Below are positions 5,958 through 13,171 of a stretch of 18,254 bases of DNA, piece after piece. Made by a program: the position numbers and the translations under genes. Location of the stretch: assembly GCA_002451855.1 (NCBI GenBank), contig DKDS01000091.1, forward strand, positions 1 through 18,254, given 5' to 3'. Under the pieces are notes generated by a model, which made no database searches, was not told where the DNA came from, and worked only from the letters and a program-made list of their open reading frames with translations. The stretch comes from Ruminococcaceae bacterium UBA6842 (GTDB taxonomy: Bacteria > Bacillota > Clostridia > Oscillospirales > Acutalibacteraceae). Each line of letters begins with the position of its first letter. The stretch's first letter is position 1.

Positions 5958-5986
5958 ATAATAGCACATTATGATAATATTTGCAA
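5958..5986 (-). promoter_or_regulatory. Promoter of the AraC-family gene
   Basis: Read on the minus strand: TTGCAA (5986-5981), 17 bases, TATTAT (5963-5958). Transcription would begin near 5951, giving a very short leader that is almost only the ribosome site. This position excludes the ATG at 5969 as the start codon. Confidence 0.6.
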
Positions 5987-6000
5987 TATATTTTGATAAT
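5972..6000. promoter_or_regulatory. Candidate AraC operator: TGATAAT direct repeats
   Basis: TGATAAT occurs at 5972-5978 and 5994-6000, in the same orientation and 22 bp apart, close to two helical turns. This is the layout of many AraC-family half-sites. The repeats flank the regulator's own -35 hexamer and end 9 bp before the position expected for the uxaC -35, so one bound dimer could both repress the regulator gene and activate the operon. The function is inference. Confidence 0.5.
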
Positions 6001-6008
6001 TAAAACAC

Positions 6009-6037
6009 TTTTATTTCACATATAGCGAGTGTATAAT
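6009..6037 (+). promoter_or_regulatory. Probable activator-dependent promoter of the uronate operon
   Basis: A perfect TATAAT lies at 6032-6037, 22 bases before the uxaC start, but the -35 region at the right spacing (6009-6014, TTTTAT) is poor. A good -10 with a weak -35 is typical of promoters needing an activator bound just upstream. Confidence 0.6.
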
Positions 6038-6059
6038 ATCCGTAAAAGGGGGAATAAGC

Positions 6060-7421
6060 TTGGAAAATACATATTTGCTCAAAAGTAAGCAGGCGGAAAA
6101 AATTTACGATAAAATACGCTCGCTTCCCATTGTAGATTACCATTGCCATTTGTCACCTAAGGAAATATACGAGGATAAGCCCTTTGACAATATAGGCGAA
6201 ATGTGGTTAGGCGGCGACCATTATAAATGGCGTCTTATGCGTACTGCCGGTATTGACGAAAGGTATATAACGGGAAATGCCTCTTGGGAGGAAAAATTCC
6301 TTAAATATGCTGAGGCTTTGGAATTTGCCGCAGGCAATCCGCTTTATCATTGGTCGCATATGGAGCTTAGTATGTTTTTCGGAATTGATACGCCGCTTAA
6401 GAGCAGTACCGCCGCGGAAATATACAAAAAAGCCAACGACTGCATAAGGGAAAAATCCCTATCTCCGAGGAAGCTTATAAAGCAATCGGGCGTTGAGGCT
6501 CTCTGCACTACGGACGATATTACGGATGACCTTTCGTACCATAAGCTGATAAGCGAGGACAAAAGCTTTGCAACAAAGGTTTTGCCGTCGTTCAGAACCG
6601 ACAATCTTTTGCTTATAAAAAGAGACGGCTATAAGGATTATATAGATAAGCTTTCGGACGCTTCGGGAGTTGCCGTAAGCTCTCTTGAAAGTCTTAAAGC
6701 GGCAGTTAAAAGCAGGCTTGACTTTTTCTGCTCGCGCGGCTGTAAATTTACCGATGTAGGCATACCCTATTTCCCTGACAGGATAGCCGACGATGCCGAG
6801 GCAGAATCGGTTTTTGCAAACGCTCTTGCGGGTAAGGAAATCGACGATGAAGCTTACAGCGGATTTATCGGAAATATGTATCTGTTTTTAGCAGGCGAAT
6901 ATGTTAAGAGAAATCTTGTAATGCAGATGCATCTTGCGGTTTACCGCAACGCAAACAGCGCTTTGTTTAAGAGTGCGGGGGCCGATTGCGGTGTAGACTG
7001 CGTGGGAGATGAGATAAGCGGCACTTCTCTTATAAAGCTGCTTGACGCCGTCAATGAAAACAGCGGTATGCCGAGAACGGTTATTTATACGCTTAACCCG
7101 ACAAACGCGGCGCAGATTGCTTCTGTTGCTGGAGCTTTCCCGAATGTTCAGTGCGGAGCGGCATGGTGGTTCTGCGACCATAAAAGAGGCATAAGAGAGG
7201 AAATTGAAATTATTGCCGAAAATTCCTCCCTCGGTTCGTTCCTCGGTATGCTTACCGATTCGAGAAGCTTTTTATCGTATGCCCGTCACGATTATTTCCG
7301 CAGAATTTTAGCCGATGTTTTAGGCGAGTGGACAGACGGCGGAGAATACGATAAGGAAAGCGCCGTAAGGCTTGCGGAAAAAATCAGTTACTACAATGTA
7401 AAGGAGTTGATTTCTGAATGA
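6060..7421 (+). CDS. uxaC: Glucuronate isomerase UxaC
   Basis: A 453-residue uronate isomerase, close to the usual length of about 465. It converts D-glucuronate to D-fructuronate (and galacturonate to tagaturonate) in the cytoplasm. The amidohydrolase-fold metal motif is IVDYHCHLSPKEI, with His28 and His30. Other family blocks are the MWLGGDHYKWRLMR and RTAGIDERYITG region, SPRKLIKQSGVEALCTTDD, QMHLAVYRNAN and GMLTDSRSFLSYARHDYFRRIL near the end. The start is TTG at 6060 with GGGGGA (6048-6053) upstream. It is the first gene of the operon and overlaps uxuA by 4 bases (ATGA). With UxuA and the SDR downstream it gives a complete path from glucuronate to KDG. Confidence 0.97.
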   Translation: MENTYLLKSKQAEKIYDKIRSLPIVDYHCHLSPKEIYEDKPFDNIGEMWLGGDHYKWRLMRTAGIDERYITGNASWEEKFLKYAEALEFAAGNPLYHWSHMELSMFFGIDTPLKSSTAAEIYKKANDCIREKSLSPRKLIKQSGVEALCTTDDITDDLSYHKLISEDKSFATKVLPSFRTDNLLLIKRDGYKDYIDKLSDASGVAVSSLESLKAAVKSRLDFFCSRGCKFTDVGIPYFPDRIADDAEAESVFANALAGKEIDDEAYSGFIGNMYLFLAGEYVKRNLVMQMHLAVYRNANSALFKSAGADCGVDCVGDEISGTSLIKLLDAVNENSGMPRTVIYTLNPTNAAQIASVAGAFPNVQCGAAWWFCDHKRGIREEIEIIAENSSLGSFLGMLTDSRSFLSYARHDYFRRILADVLGEWTDGGEYDKESAVRLAEKISYYNVKELISE

Positions 7422-8464
7422 AAATGTCATTCAGATGGTACGGCGAAAGCGACCCGATATCCCTTGAATACATAAGGCAGATACCGAATATGCGCTCGGT
7501 CGTGACCGCGGTTTACGATGTAAAGCCGGGTGAGATATGGCCCGAGGAAAGCCTTAAAAGCTTAAAGGAGCAGGCAGAGGAAAACGGACTTATATTCGAT
7601 ATTGTAGAGTCTGTTCCCGTTCCCGAGGAAATAAAGCTCGGAACGGAAAAAGCCGACGAATACACCGAGGTTTACTGTGAAAATATCCGCCGTTGTGCAA
7701 AATACGGTGTAAAGTGCATTACATACAACTTTATGCCGGTGTTCGACTGGACGAGAACTCAGCTTGATAAAAAAGCGGATGACGGCTCAACAAGCCTTGT
7801 TATGTATATGGATCAGCTTAAAAACCTCGATCCGTTAAAAGACGATATTCACCTGCCCGGTTGGGACGCAAGCTATACCCAATCGGAGGTAAGGGATTTA
7901 ATAAAGGCCTACTCCGCTTTGGGCGAGGAAGGACTGTGGCGCAATCTTGAAAAATTCCTTAAAAAGATAATTCCGGTAGCCGAAAGCTGCGGAGTTACTA
8001 TGGCGATACACCCCGACGATCCGCCGTATCCAATATTCGGTATTCCGAGAATTATAACAAACGAGCAGAATATCGACAGAATGTTAAAAATCGTAGACAG
8101 CCCTGCCAACAGCCTTTGCTTCTGCACGGGAAGTCTCGGCTGCGCGGCGTTTAACGATATTCCGAAAATGGTTCGCAAATACAGCGAAATGGGCAGAATA
8201 GCGTTTATGCATATCCGTCAGGTCAAGCTGTTAGAGGACGGAAGCTTTGAGGAACGCGGTCATTTGTCGAAGAGCGGCAGTCTTGATATGTATAGGATAG
8301 TAAAGGCGCTGGTAGATACGGGCTTTGACGGTTATGTCCGTCCCGACCACGGAAGAATGATATGGGGCGAAACCGGAAAACCCGGCTACGGGCTTTTTGA
8401 CAGAGCGCTGGGAGCGGCATATATAAACGGACTTTTCGAAGCCGTGGAAAAGGAGAAAGAATAA
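7418..8464 (+). CDS. uxuA: Mannonate dehydratase UxuA
   Basis: A 348-residue enzyme, the length of the shorter Gram-positive UxuA form. It dehydrates D-mannonate to 2-keto-3-deoxy-D-gluconate with a divalent metal. Signatures include FRWYGESDPISLEYIRQIPN at the N terminus, YNFMPVFDWTRTQL (residues 106-119), AIHPDDPPYPIFGIPRI with His198, CFCTGSLG and FMHIRQVK. YVRPDHGRMIWGE near the end is also characteristic. The ATG overlaps the uxaC stop and AAGGAG lies upstream, so translation is probably coupled. The stop shares one base with the next gene's ATG. The dehydratase belongs to the xylose-isomerase-like TIM-barrel superfamily, not the enolase-superfamily type. Confidence 0.97.
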   Translation: MKMSFRWYGESDPISLEYIRQIPNMRSVVTAVYDVKPGEIWPEESLKSLKEQAEENGLIFDIVESVPVPEEIKLGTEKADEYTEVYCENIRRCAKYGVKCITYNFMPVFDWTRTQLDKKADDGSTSLVMYMDQLKNLDPLKDDIHLPGWDASYTQSEVRDLIKAYSALGEEGLWRNLEKFLKKIIPVAESCGVTMAIHPDDPPYPIFGIPRIITNEQNIDRMLKIVDSPANSLCFCTGSLGCAAFNDIPKMVRKYSEMGRIAFMHIRQVKLLEDGSFEERGHLSKSGSLDMYRIVKALVDTGFDGYVRPDHGRMIWGETGKPGYGLFDRALGAAYINGLFEAVEKEKE

Positions 8465-9288
8465 TGGGAAAGAATGTTGTTATTACAGGCGCAGGCGGTG
8501 TGCTTTGCTCCGGCTTTGCCGAGTTTTTGGCAGGCAAGGGCAATAATGTGGCGCTTCTCGATTTAAACGAGGAGGCGGCGCAAAAGGTTGCCGACAAAAT
8601 TACCGCGGCAGGCGGTTCCGCTAAGGCGTATAAGTGCAATGTGCTTGACAAAGCAAATATCGAAGAGGTACATAAAAATGTACTTGCCGATTTCGGAAAG
8701 TGCGACATACTTATAAACGGCGCGGGCGGCAACAATCCGAAATGCACTACCGCCCACGAGGAGTATCAAAAGGGCGACGAAGCCGCCGAGGATTTCCTCA
8801 CCTTCTTTAACATTGACGAAAAGGGCTTTGATTTTGTATTCGGTCTTAATATTAAGGGCGTGCTTTTACCGAGTCAGGTATTTATGCCCGATATGATAGG
8901 CAGAGAGGGCTGCTCGGTACTTAACATTTCTTCTATGAACGCGTACCGTCCGCTTACAAAAATACCCGCGTATTCGGCGGCAAAGGCGGCTGTAAGCAAC
9001 TTTACACAGTGGCTTGCGGTACATTTTGCGAAAGAGGGTATCAGGGTAAACGCAATAGCACCGGGATTTTTCGTAACAAATCAGAACCGCGCTTTGCTCT
9101 TTAACGAGGACGGCACCGCAACGCCGAGAACCGAAAAAATTCTGCGTTCAACTCCTATGGGCAGATTCGGCGAGGCAGAAGAGCTGCTCGGTGCGGTGGA
9201 ATGGCTGCTTGACGATAAAAAGGCAGGATTTGTTACAGGCGTTACAATACCGATAGACGGCGGATTTTCCGCTTATTCAGGAGTGTGA
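8464..9288 (+). CDS. uxuB: SDR-type D-mannonate oxidoreductase (fructuronate reductase)
   Basis: A 274-residue short-chain dehydrogenase. The cofactor motif is VITGAGGVLCSGFAEFLAGK (residues 6-25); TGxGGxLCxG is typical of the SDR-type mannonate oxidoreductases found in B. subtilis and Clostridia, which are unrelated to the long-chain E. coli UxuB. NGAGG, the catalytic Ser in NISSMNA, and YxxxK (Tyr170, Lys174 in YSAAKAAV) complete the active site. RVNAIAPGFFVTNQNR is the usual post-catalytic block. It would reduce fructuronate to mannonate with NAD(P)H, bridging UxaC and UxuA. The ATG overlaps the uxuA stop by one base. Substrate assignment rests on operon context plus the N-terminal motif; a related keto-sugar cannot be excluded. 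Confidence 0.9.
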   Translation: MGKNVVITGAGGVLCSGFAEFLAGKGNNVALLDLNEEAAQKVADKITAAGGSAKAYKCNVLDKANIEEVHKNVLADFGKCDILINGAGGNNPKCTTAHEEYQKGDEAAEDFLTFFNIDEKGFDFVFGLNIKGVLLPSQVFMPDMIGREGCSVLNISSMNAYRPLTKIPAYSAAKAAVSNFTQWLAVHFAKEGIRVNAIAPGFFVTNQNRALLFNEDGTATPRTEKILRSTPMGRFGEAEELLGAVEWLLDDKKAGFVTGVTIPIDGGFSAYSGV

Positions 9289-9293
9289 TTAAT

Positions 9294-10130
9294 ATGAAAC
9301 TGTATGCATTCGCGGATGAAGCAAGCTCAATGATAGACGGTCAGATAACCGCAATGAAGGAAAACGGTCTTGACGGTCTTGAAATCAGAAATGTTGATAA
9401 TGTAAATGTTGTTGATATTTCTGACGCAAAAGCAAAGGAAGTAAGGAAAAAGCTTGACGAAGCAGAGCTCAGAGTTTGGACAATCGGTTCACCGATAGGC
9501 AAAATCGATATTGAAAAGGGCAGCTTTGAACAGCACACCGAAAGATTTAAAAGGTCGCTTGAAATTGCCGAAATACTGGGCGCCGATAATGTAAGGCTTT
9601 TCTCGTTCTTTACCCCCGGCGATAACCGCGCGGACTATAAGGACAAGGTAATCGAGCGTTTGGGCGTGTTTGCCGAAATCGCAAAGGGTACCGGTATAAC
9701 GCTTTGTCACGAGAACGAAAAGGGTATTTACGGCGATATTCCGGAGCGTTGCCTTGAAATACACAAGGCGCTGCCCGAAATCAAGGCTATATTCGACCCC
9801 GCAAACTATGTTCAGTGCGGAGTTGATACGCTTAAGGCGTGGGAAATGATAAAGCCGTATGTTAAGTACCTGCACATTAAGGACGCGCTTGCGGACGGCA
9901 ATGTTGTTCCTGCGGGAAAGGGCGTAGGAAATCTTAAATATATACTTGACGATTTTAAGAAAAACGGCGGCGACAGCCTTACAATAGAACCGCATCTTAC
10001 TGTTTTTGCCGGACTTGCCGACCTTGAAAAAGAGGGAGACAAGAGCGTTGTAGGCGAGGTTTACCGTTATCCGTCAAATAAAGCGGCGTTTGCCGCGGCG
10101 GCAGACGCTTTGAAAGAGCTTTTGGCTTAA
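9294..10130 (+). CDS. Sugar phosphate isomerase/epimerase-like TIM-barrel protein
   Basis: A 278-residue protein of the xylose isomerase-like TIM-barrel superfamily (AP_endonuc_2, PF01261). The four probable metal ligands are visible: Glu140 (CHENEKG), Asp168 (FDPANY), His194 (YLHIKD) and Glu232 (TIEPHL), the pattern of hydroxypyruvate isomerase, tagatose epimerase and myo-inosose dehydratase relatives. ATG at 9294 is chosen because AGGAG lies about 10 bases upstream; the in-frame GTG at 9285 is too close. It overlaps nothing but follows uxuB by 5 bases, so it is in the operon. It is not required for the textbook glucuronate route. It may epimerise, isomerise or cleave an oxidised sugar made by the adjacent Gfo/Idh enzymes. 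The substrate is unknown. Confidence 0.87.
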   Translation: MKLYAFADEASSMIDGQITAMKENGLDGLEIRNVDNVNVVDISDAKAKEVRKKLDEAELRVWTIGSPIGKIDIEKGSFEQHTERFKRSLEIAEILGADNVRLFSFFTPGDNRADYKDKVIERLGVFAEIAKGTGITLCHENEKGIYGDIPERCLEIHKALPEIKAIFDPANYVQCGVDTLKAWEMIKPYVKYLHIKDALADGNVVPAGKGVGNLKYILDDFKKNGGDSLTIEPHLTVFAGLADLEKEGDKSVVGEVYRYPSNKAAFAAAADALKELLA

Positions 10131-10144
10131 AGGAGTAATTGATT

Positions 10145-11320
10145 ATGAGTGAAAAAATTAAGCTTGGTATAATCGGTATAGGTAATATGGGTTCTGCCCA
10201 CGCAAAAAATATAGTCGCCGGCAAATGCCCCGACTTCGACCTTGTTGCGGTTGCCGATATAAAGCCGCAGAGACTTGAATGGGCTAAAAAAGAGCTTAAC
10301 CCTGAAATTAAATGCTTTGACACTGCCGAGGAAATGCTTGACAGCGGTCTTATAAACGCTTGTATGGTATGCGTTCCGCACTATTTTCATCCTAAATATG
10401 CGATAGCCTGTATGAAACGGGGTATTCATGTAATGGTGGAAAAGCCTGCCGGCGTTTACACAAAGCAGGTAAAGGAAATGAACGAGGAAGCCAAAAAGCA
10501 CCCCGAGGTAGTATACGGTATGATGTTCAACCAGAGAACAAACTGTATTTATCGTAAAATGCGTGAATTGGTACAGAGCGGCAAATACGGCAATATCCGC
10601 CGTACAAACTGGATAATTACGGATTGGTACAGACCGCAGTGCTATTACGATTCGGGAGACTGGAGAGCTACTTGGTCGGGCGAAGGCGGCGGTGTGCTTT
10701 TGAACCAGTGTCCGCATCAGCTTGATTTGTGGCAGTGGATATGCGGTATGCCCGTAAAGGTACAGTCGCATCTTCAGTACGGCTTATGGCACGATATTGA
10801 GGTTGAGGATGATGTTACCACATATGTTGAGTACGCAAACGGCGCTACCGGCGTATTTGTAACCACAACAGGCGACGCAAGAGGTACAAACCGTTTTGAA
10901 ATTCAGTTGGATAAGGCGAAAATCGTTGCCGAGGGCGATAAATTAAGCATTTTGGAATTTGATATGACCGAACAGGAATTTTCCAAAACCTGCACAAATC
11001 CGTTCGGCTCGTTACCCTGTCATGCGGTAGAACCCGAGCTTGACGGTGAAAATCCGCAGCATGTGGGCGTTATAAACGCATGGGGCGGCGCAATTTTAAG
11101 GGGCGAACCGCTTATCGCAGGCGGCGAAGAGGGTATAAACGGTCTTACCCTTTCAAACGCAATGCATCTGTCTTCGTGGTTAGGAAAAGAAATAACTCTT
11201 CCATTTGACGAGGATTTGTATTATAATGAGCTTATGAAGCGTGTTGCTTCTTCAAAAGCTAAAACGACCGTTAAAGAGGTTGTTGCGGATACAAGCAATT
11301 CCTATGCGGGAAGTAAATAA
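10145..11320 (+). CDS. Gfo/Idh/MocA-family oxidoreductase (first of tandem pair)
   Basis: A 391-residue NAD(P)-dependent dehydrogenase. The N-terminal Rossmann fold opens KLGIIGIGNMGSAHAKNI with GxGxxG. The catalytic Lys is in the motif VEKPAG (Glu99-Lys100-Pro101). The C-terminal alpha/beta domain holds WRATWSGEGGGVLLNQCPHQ with the probable catalytic His191 and Asp194 three residues on. Members oxidise or reduce hydroxyls of sugars, inositols or glycosides. ATG at 10145 has AGGAG at 10131-10135 with ideal spacing; TTG at 10139 is too close. It follows the TIM-barrel gene by 14 bases. The next gene is a clear paralogue. The actual substrate is unknown; a uronate, uronide or its keto form is suggested by context only. 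Confidence 0.9.
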   Translation: MSEKIKLGIIGIGNMGSAHAKNIVAGKCPDFDLVAVADIKPQRLEWAKKELNPEIKCFDTAEEMLDSGLINACMVCVPHYFHPKYAIACMKRGIHVMVEKPAGVYTKQVKEMNEEAKKHPEVVYGMMFNQRTNCIYRKMRELVQSGKYGNIRRTNWIITDWYRPQCYYDSGDWRATWSGEGGGVLLNQCPHQLDLWQWICGMPVKVQSHLQYGLWHDIEVEDDVTTYVEYANGATGVFVTTTGDARGTNRFEIQLDKAKIVAEGDKLSILEFDMTEQEFSKTCTNPFGSLPCHAVEPELDGENPQHVGVINAWGGAILRGEPLIAGGEEGINGLTLSNAMHLSSWLGKEITLPFDEDLYYNELMKRVASSKAKTTVKEVVADTSNSYAGSK

Positions 11321-11349
11321 TATTTAACAACTGAGGGGTTGAATTCATA

Positions 11350-12525
11350 ATGAACGGTGTCAGGGTAGGAATTATCGGTATCGGGAATATGGGTTCAGCC
11401 CATTTTAAATGTATAAAAAGCGGAAAAATAATCGGTATGACAGTAACGGCGGTCTGCGATATTTGCGAAGATAAGCTTATTGCGGTAAACAGGGATTGCC
11501 CTGAAATTAAGGTCTATACCGATTATAAGCTTCTCCTAAAGGATAATGATGTGGACGCCGTTATTATAGCCGTTCCGCACCCTTTGCACGGTATCATTGC
11601 CGAACAGGCGTTGAATTGCGGCAAGCATACGCTTGTGGAAAAGCCGATAGATATTTCCGTTTCGGCGGCAAAAAGACTTTGCGATACCGCCGAAAAGAGC
11701 GGTAAGGTTTTCGGAATAATGTTTAACCAGCGCACTAACGGACTTTTCGGTAAGGCTCGTGAAATAGTGAAAAGCGGCGAACTGGGCGAGCTTAAGCGCT
11801 CTGTTTGGATAATAACAAACTGGTACAGAACGCAGAGCTATTACGATTCCGGCACTTGGCGCGCAACATGGAGGGGCGAGGGCGGCGGCTTGCTTTTAAA
11901 TCAGGCTCCGCACAATCTTGATATTTGGCAGTGGATATGCGGTATGCCGTCCGCTGTAACCGCATTTTGCAATGTCGGAAAATATCATAATATCGAGGTT
12001 GAGGACGAGGCTACCGTATATACCGAGTATGCTAACGGCGCTACGGGCGTGTTTATTGCCTCGACCGGCGACTGTCCCGGTACCAACAGGCTTGAAATAA
12101 CGGGCACAAGAGGTAAAATAGTGCTTGAACAGGGCGTGCTTAAATTTTGGCGTTTGCGTGAGGATGAACGGGAAATTTGCAGAACTTCCGAGAACAGCTT
12201 TGTCAATCCCGAAACGGATTACCGTGAATTTACCGCGGAAAAGGAAAGCGGACATGCGGGGATTTTACAGAATTTCGCAAACGCCGTGCTCCACGGCGAA
12301 AAGCTGTTAGCCCCCGGCTTTGACGGAATTTACGAGCTTACAATATCCAATGCGGCGTATCTTTCCCAGTGGAAAGGCAATAAACGGATAACGCTTCCGT
12401 TTGACTGCGATGAGTTTGACAGACTGCTTGCAAAAAAGGCGGAGCTTTCGCACTTTAAGGAAACTAAGGCGGCAGAGCCTAAAAGCAAGGGCGGTTATCT
12501 CGGACGCTGGCAGGTTAATTGGTAA
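11350..12525 (+). CDS. Gfo/Idh/MocA-family oxidoreductase (second of tandem pair)
   Basis: A 391-residue paralogue of the preceding protein, sharing long blocks such as VGIIGIGNMGSAH, GIMFNQRTN, YYDSG-WRATW-GEGGG, LD-WQWICGMP, IEVED and EYANGATGVF. GxGxxG lies at the N terminus, Glu97-Lys98-Pro99 provides the catalytic lysine, and His188 and Asp191 complete the active-site motif. The segment after residue 255 and the C-terminal tail (ending GGYLGRWQVNW) diverge, so substrate or partner may differ. GAGGGG at 11333-11338 precedes the ATG. It is the last gene of the operon, followed by a hairpin at 12532-12570. Two copies could form hetero-oligomers or act on successive substrates, for example oxidising one position and reducing another. 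The function is unassigned. Confidence 0.9.
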   Translation: MNGVRVGIIGIGNMGSAHFKCIKSGKIIGMTVTAVCDICEDKLIAVNRDCPEIKVYTDYKLLLKDNDVDAVIIAVPHPLHGIIAEQALNCGKHTLVEKPIDISVSAAKRLCDTAEKSGKVFGIMFNQRTNGLFGKAREIVKSGELGELKRSVWIITNWYRTQSYYDSGTWRATWRGEGGGLLLNQAPHNLDIWQWICGMPSAVTAFCNVGKYHNIEVEDEATVYTEYANGATGVFIASTGDCPGTNRLEITGTRGKIVLEQGVLKFWRLREDEREICRTSENSFVNPETDYREFTAEKESGHAGILQNFANAVLHGEKLLAPGFDGIYELTISNAAYLSQWKGNKRITLPFDCDEFDRLLAKKAELSHFKETKAAEPKSKGGYLGRWQVNW

Positions 12526-12531
12526 AAATTT

Positions 12532-12570
12532 ATGCGGCTGTTACTCTGTTATTTGGGGTAACGGCCGCAT
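12532..12570 (+). terminator. Terminator hairpin ending the uronate operon
   Basis: ATGCGGCTGTTAC (12532-12544) pairs with GTAACGGCCGCAT (12558-12570) with a single G-U pair, around a 12-base loop. The following TGCCTTATTG is only moderately T-rich, so it may be a weak terminator or an mRNA 3' stabiliser. The next promoter begins 8 bases later. Confidence 0.7.
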
Positions 12571-12577
12571 TGCCTTA

Positions 12578-12606
12578 TTGACAATTTCCTTTGCTGATGA
12601 TAATAT
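12578..12606 (+). promoter_or_regulatory. Sigma-A promoter of the GNAT-dnaD-dnaI-mnmG unit
   Basis: TTGACA at 12578-12583, a 17-base spacer and TAATAT at 12601-12606. The start codon of the acetyltransferase is only 18 bases beyond, so the leader is short. No ribosome site stronger than GGTG (12613-12616) is seen. Confidence 0.75.
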
Positions 12607-12623
12607 TAATACGGTGATATATA

Positions 12624-13151
12624 ATGGTTATCAGAAAAGCCGATATTTCGGATATTGAGAATATAACAGAGGTTTACGGCAAGGTCCTGACCGAGGAGGA
12701 AAACGGCAGAGCAACAACAGGCTGGATACGGGGCGTTTACCCAACACGGGAAACCGTAAAAGAGGGCGTTTCGAGCGGCGATATGTTTGTAGCCGAGGAA
12801 GACGGAAAAATTACCGCCGCCGCAAGAATAAACCGTATACCTGCCCCCGCATATGCCGACGCAAACTGGAAATATATTACGGATGATGAAAACGGCGTAA
12901 TGGTTTTGCATACACTGGCAGTGGATCCCGATTGCGGCGGCAGAGGAATAGGCAGTAAATTTGTGAAGTTTTATGAGGACTATGCCGCAGAAAACGGCTG
13001 TAAGTACCTCAGAATGGATACAAACGAGAGAAATACCAACGCGAGAAGACTTTACAAAAAGCTCGGTTACCGTGAGGCGGACATAATTCCCTGTACCTTT
13101 AACGGAATTGAGGGCGTCAGGCTTGTGTGCCTTGAAAAGCTGTTGGGTTAG
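12624..13151 (+). CDS. GNAT-family N-acetyltransferase
   Basis: A 175-residue single-domain GNAT acetyltransferase. It opens MVIRKADISDIENITEVY, the common N-terminal strand and helix. The acetyl-CoA-binding motif A is VLHTLAVDPDCGGRGIGSKFVKFYEDYA, with Arg107-Gly-Ile-Gly110 as the pyrophosphate loop. LRMDTNERNTNARRLYKKLGYRE (about 136-158) is motif B. The acceptor cannot be deduced: GNAT enzymes modify amines on proteins, antibiotics, amino acids or polyamines. It appears to be the first gene of an operon with the replication genes: the gap to the next ATG is 20 bases and includes the ribosome site AAGGGG. A functional link with replication is not established. Confidence 0.9.
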   Translation: MVIRKADISDIENITEVYGKVLTEEENGRATTGWIRGVYPTRETVKEGVSSGDMFVAEEDGKITAAARINRIPAPAYADANWKYITDDENGVMVLHTLAVDPDCGGRGIGSKFVKFYEDYAAENGCKYLRMDTNERNTNARRLYKKLGYREADIIPCTFNGIEGVRLVCLEKLLG

Positions 13152-13171
13152 GGCTAATAAGGGGTAACAGT

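Noticed and set aside
5940..5969. ATG at 5969 as start of the AraC-family gene
   Set aside because: It lies in the spacer of the predicted promoter and lacks a ribosome site; TTG 5939 has GAGGTGAGG just upstream.
6003..6032. Inverted repeat ACACT ... AGTGT across the uxaC promoter as a repressor operator
   Set aside because: Only five bases per arm with an 18-base gap in A/T-rich DNA; chance is likely. No clear catabolite (cre) site was seen either.
8223..8747. Minus-strand open frame of 174 codons across the uxuA-uxuB junction
   Set aside because: It is a shadow of two recognisable coding genes, has low-complexity composition and no start signals.
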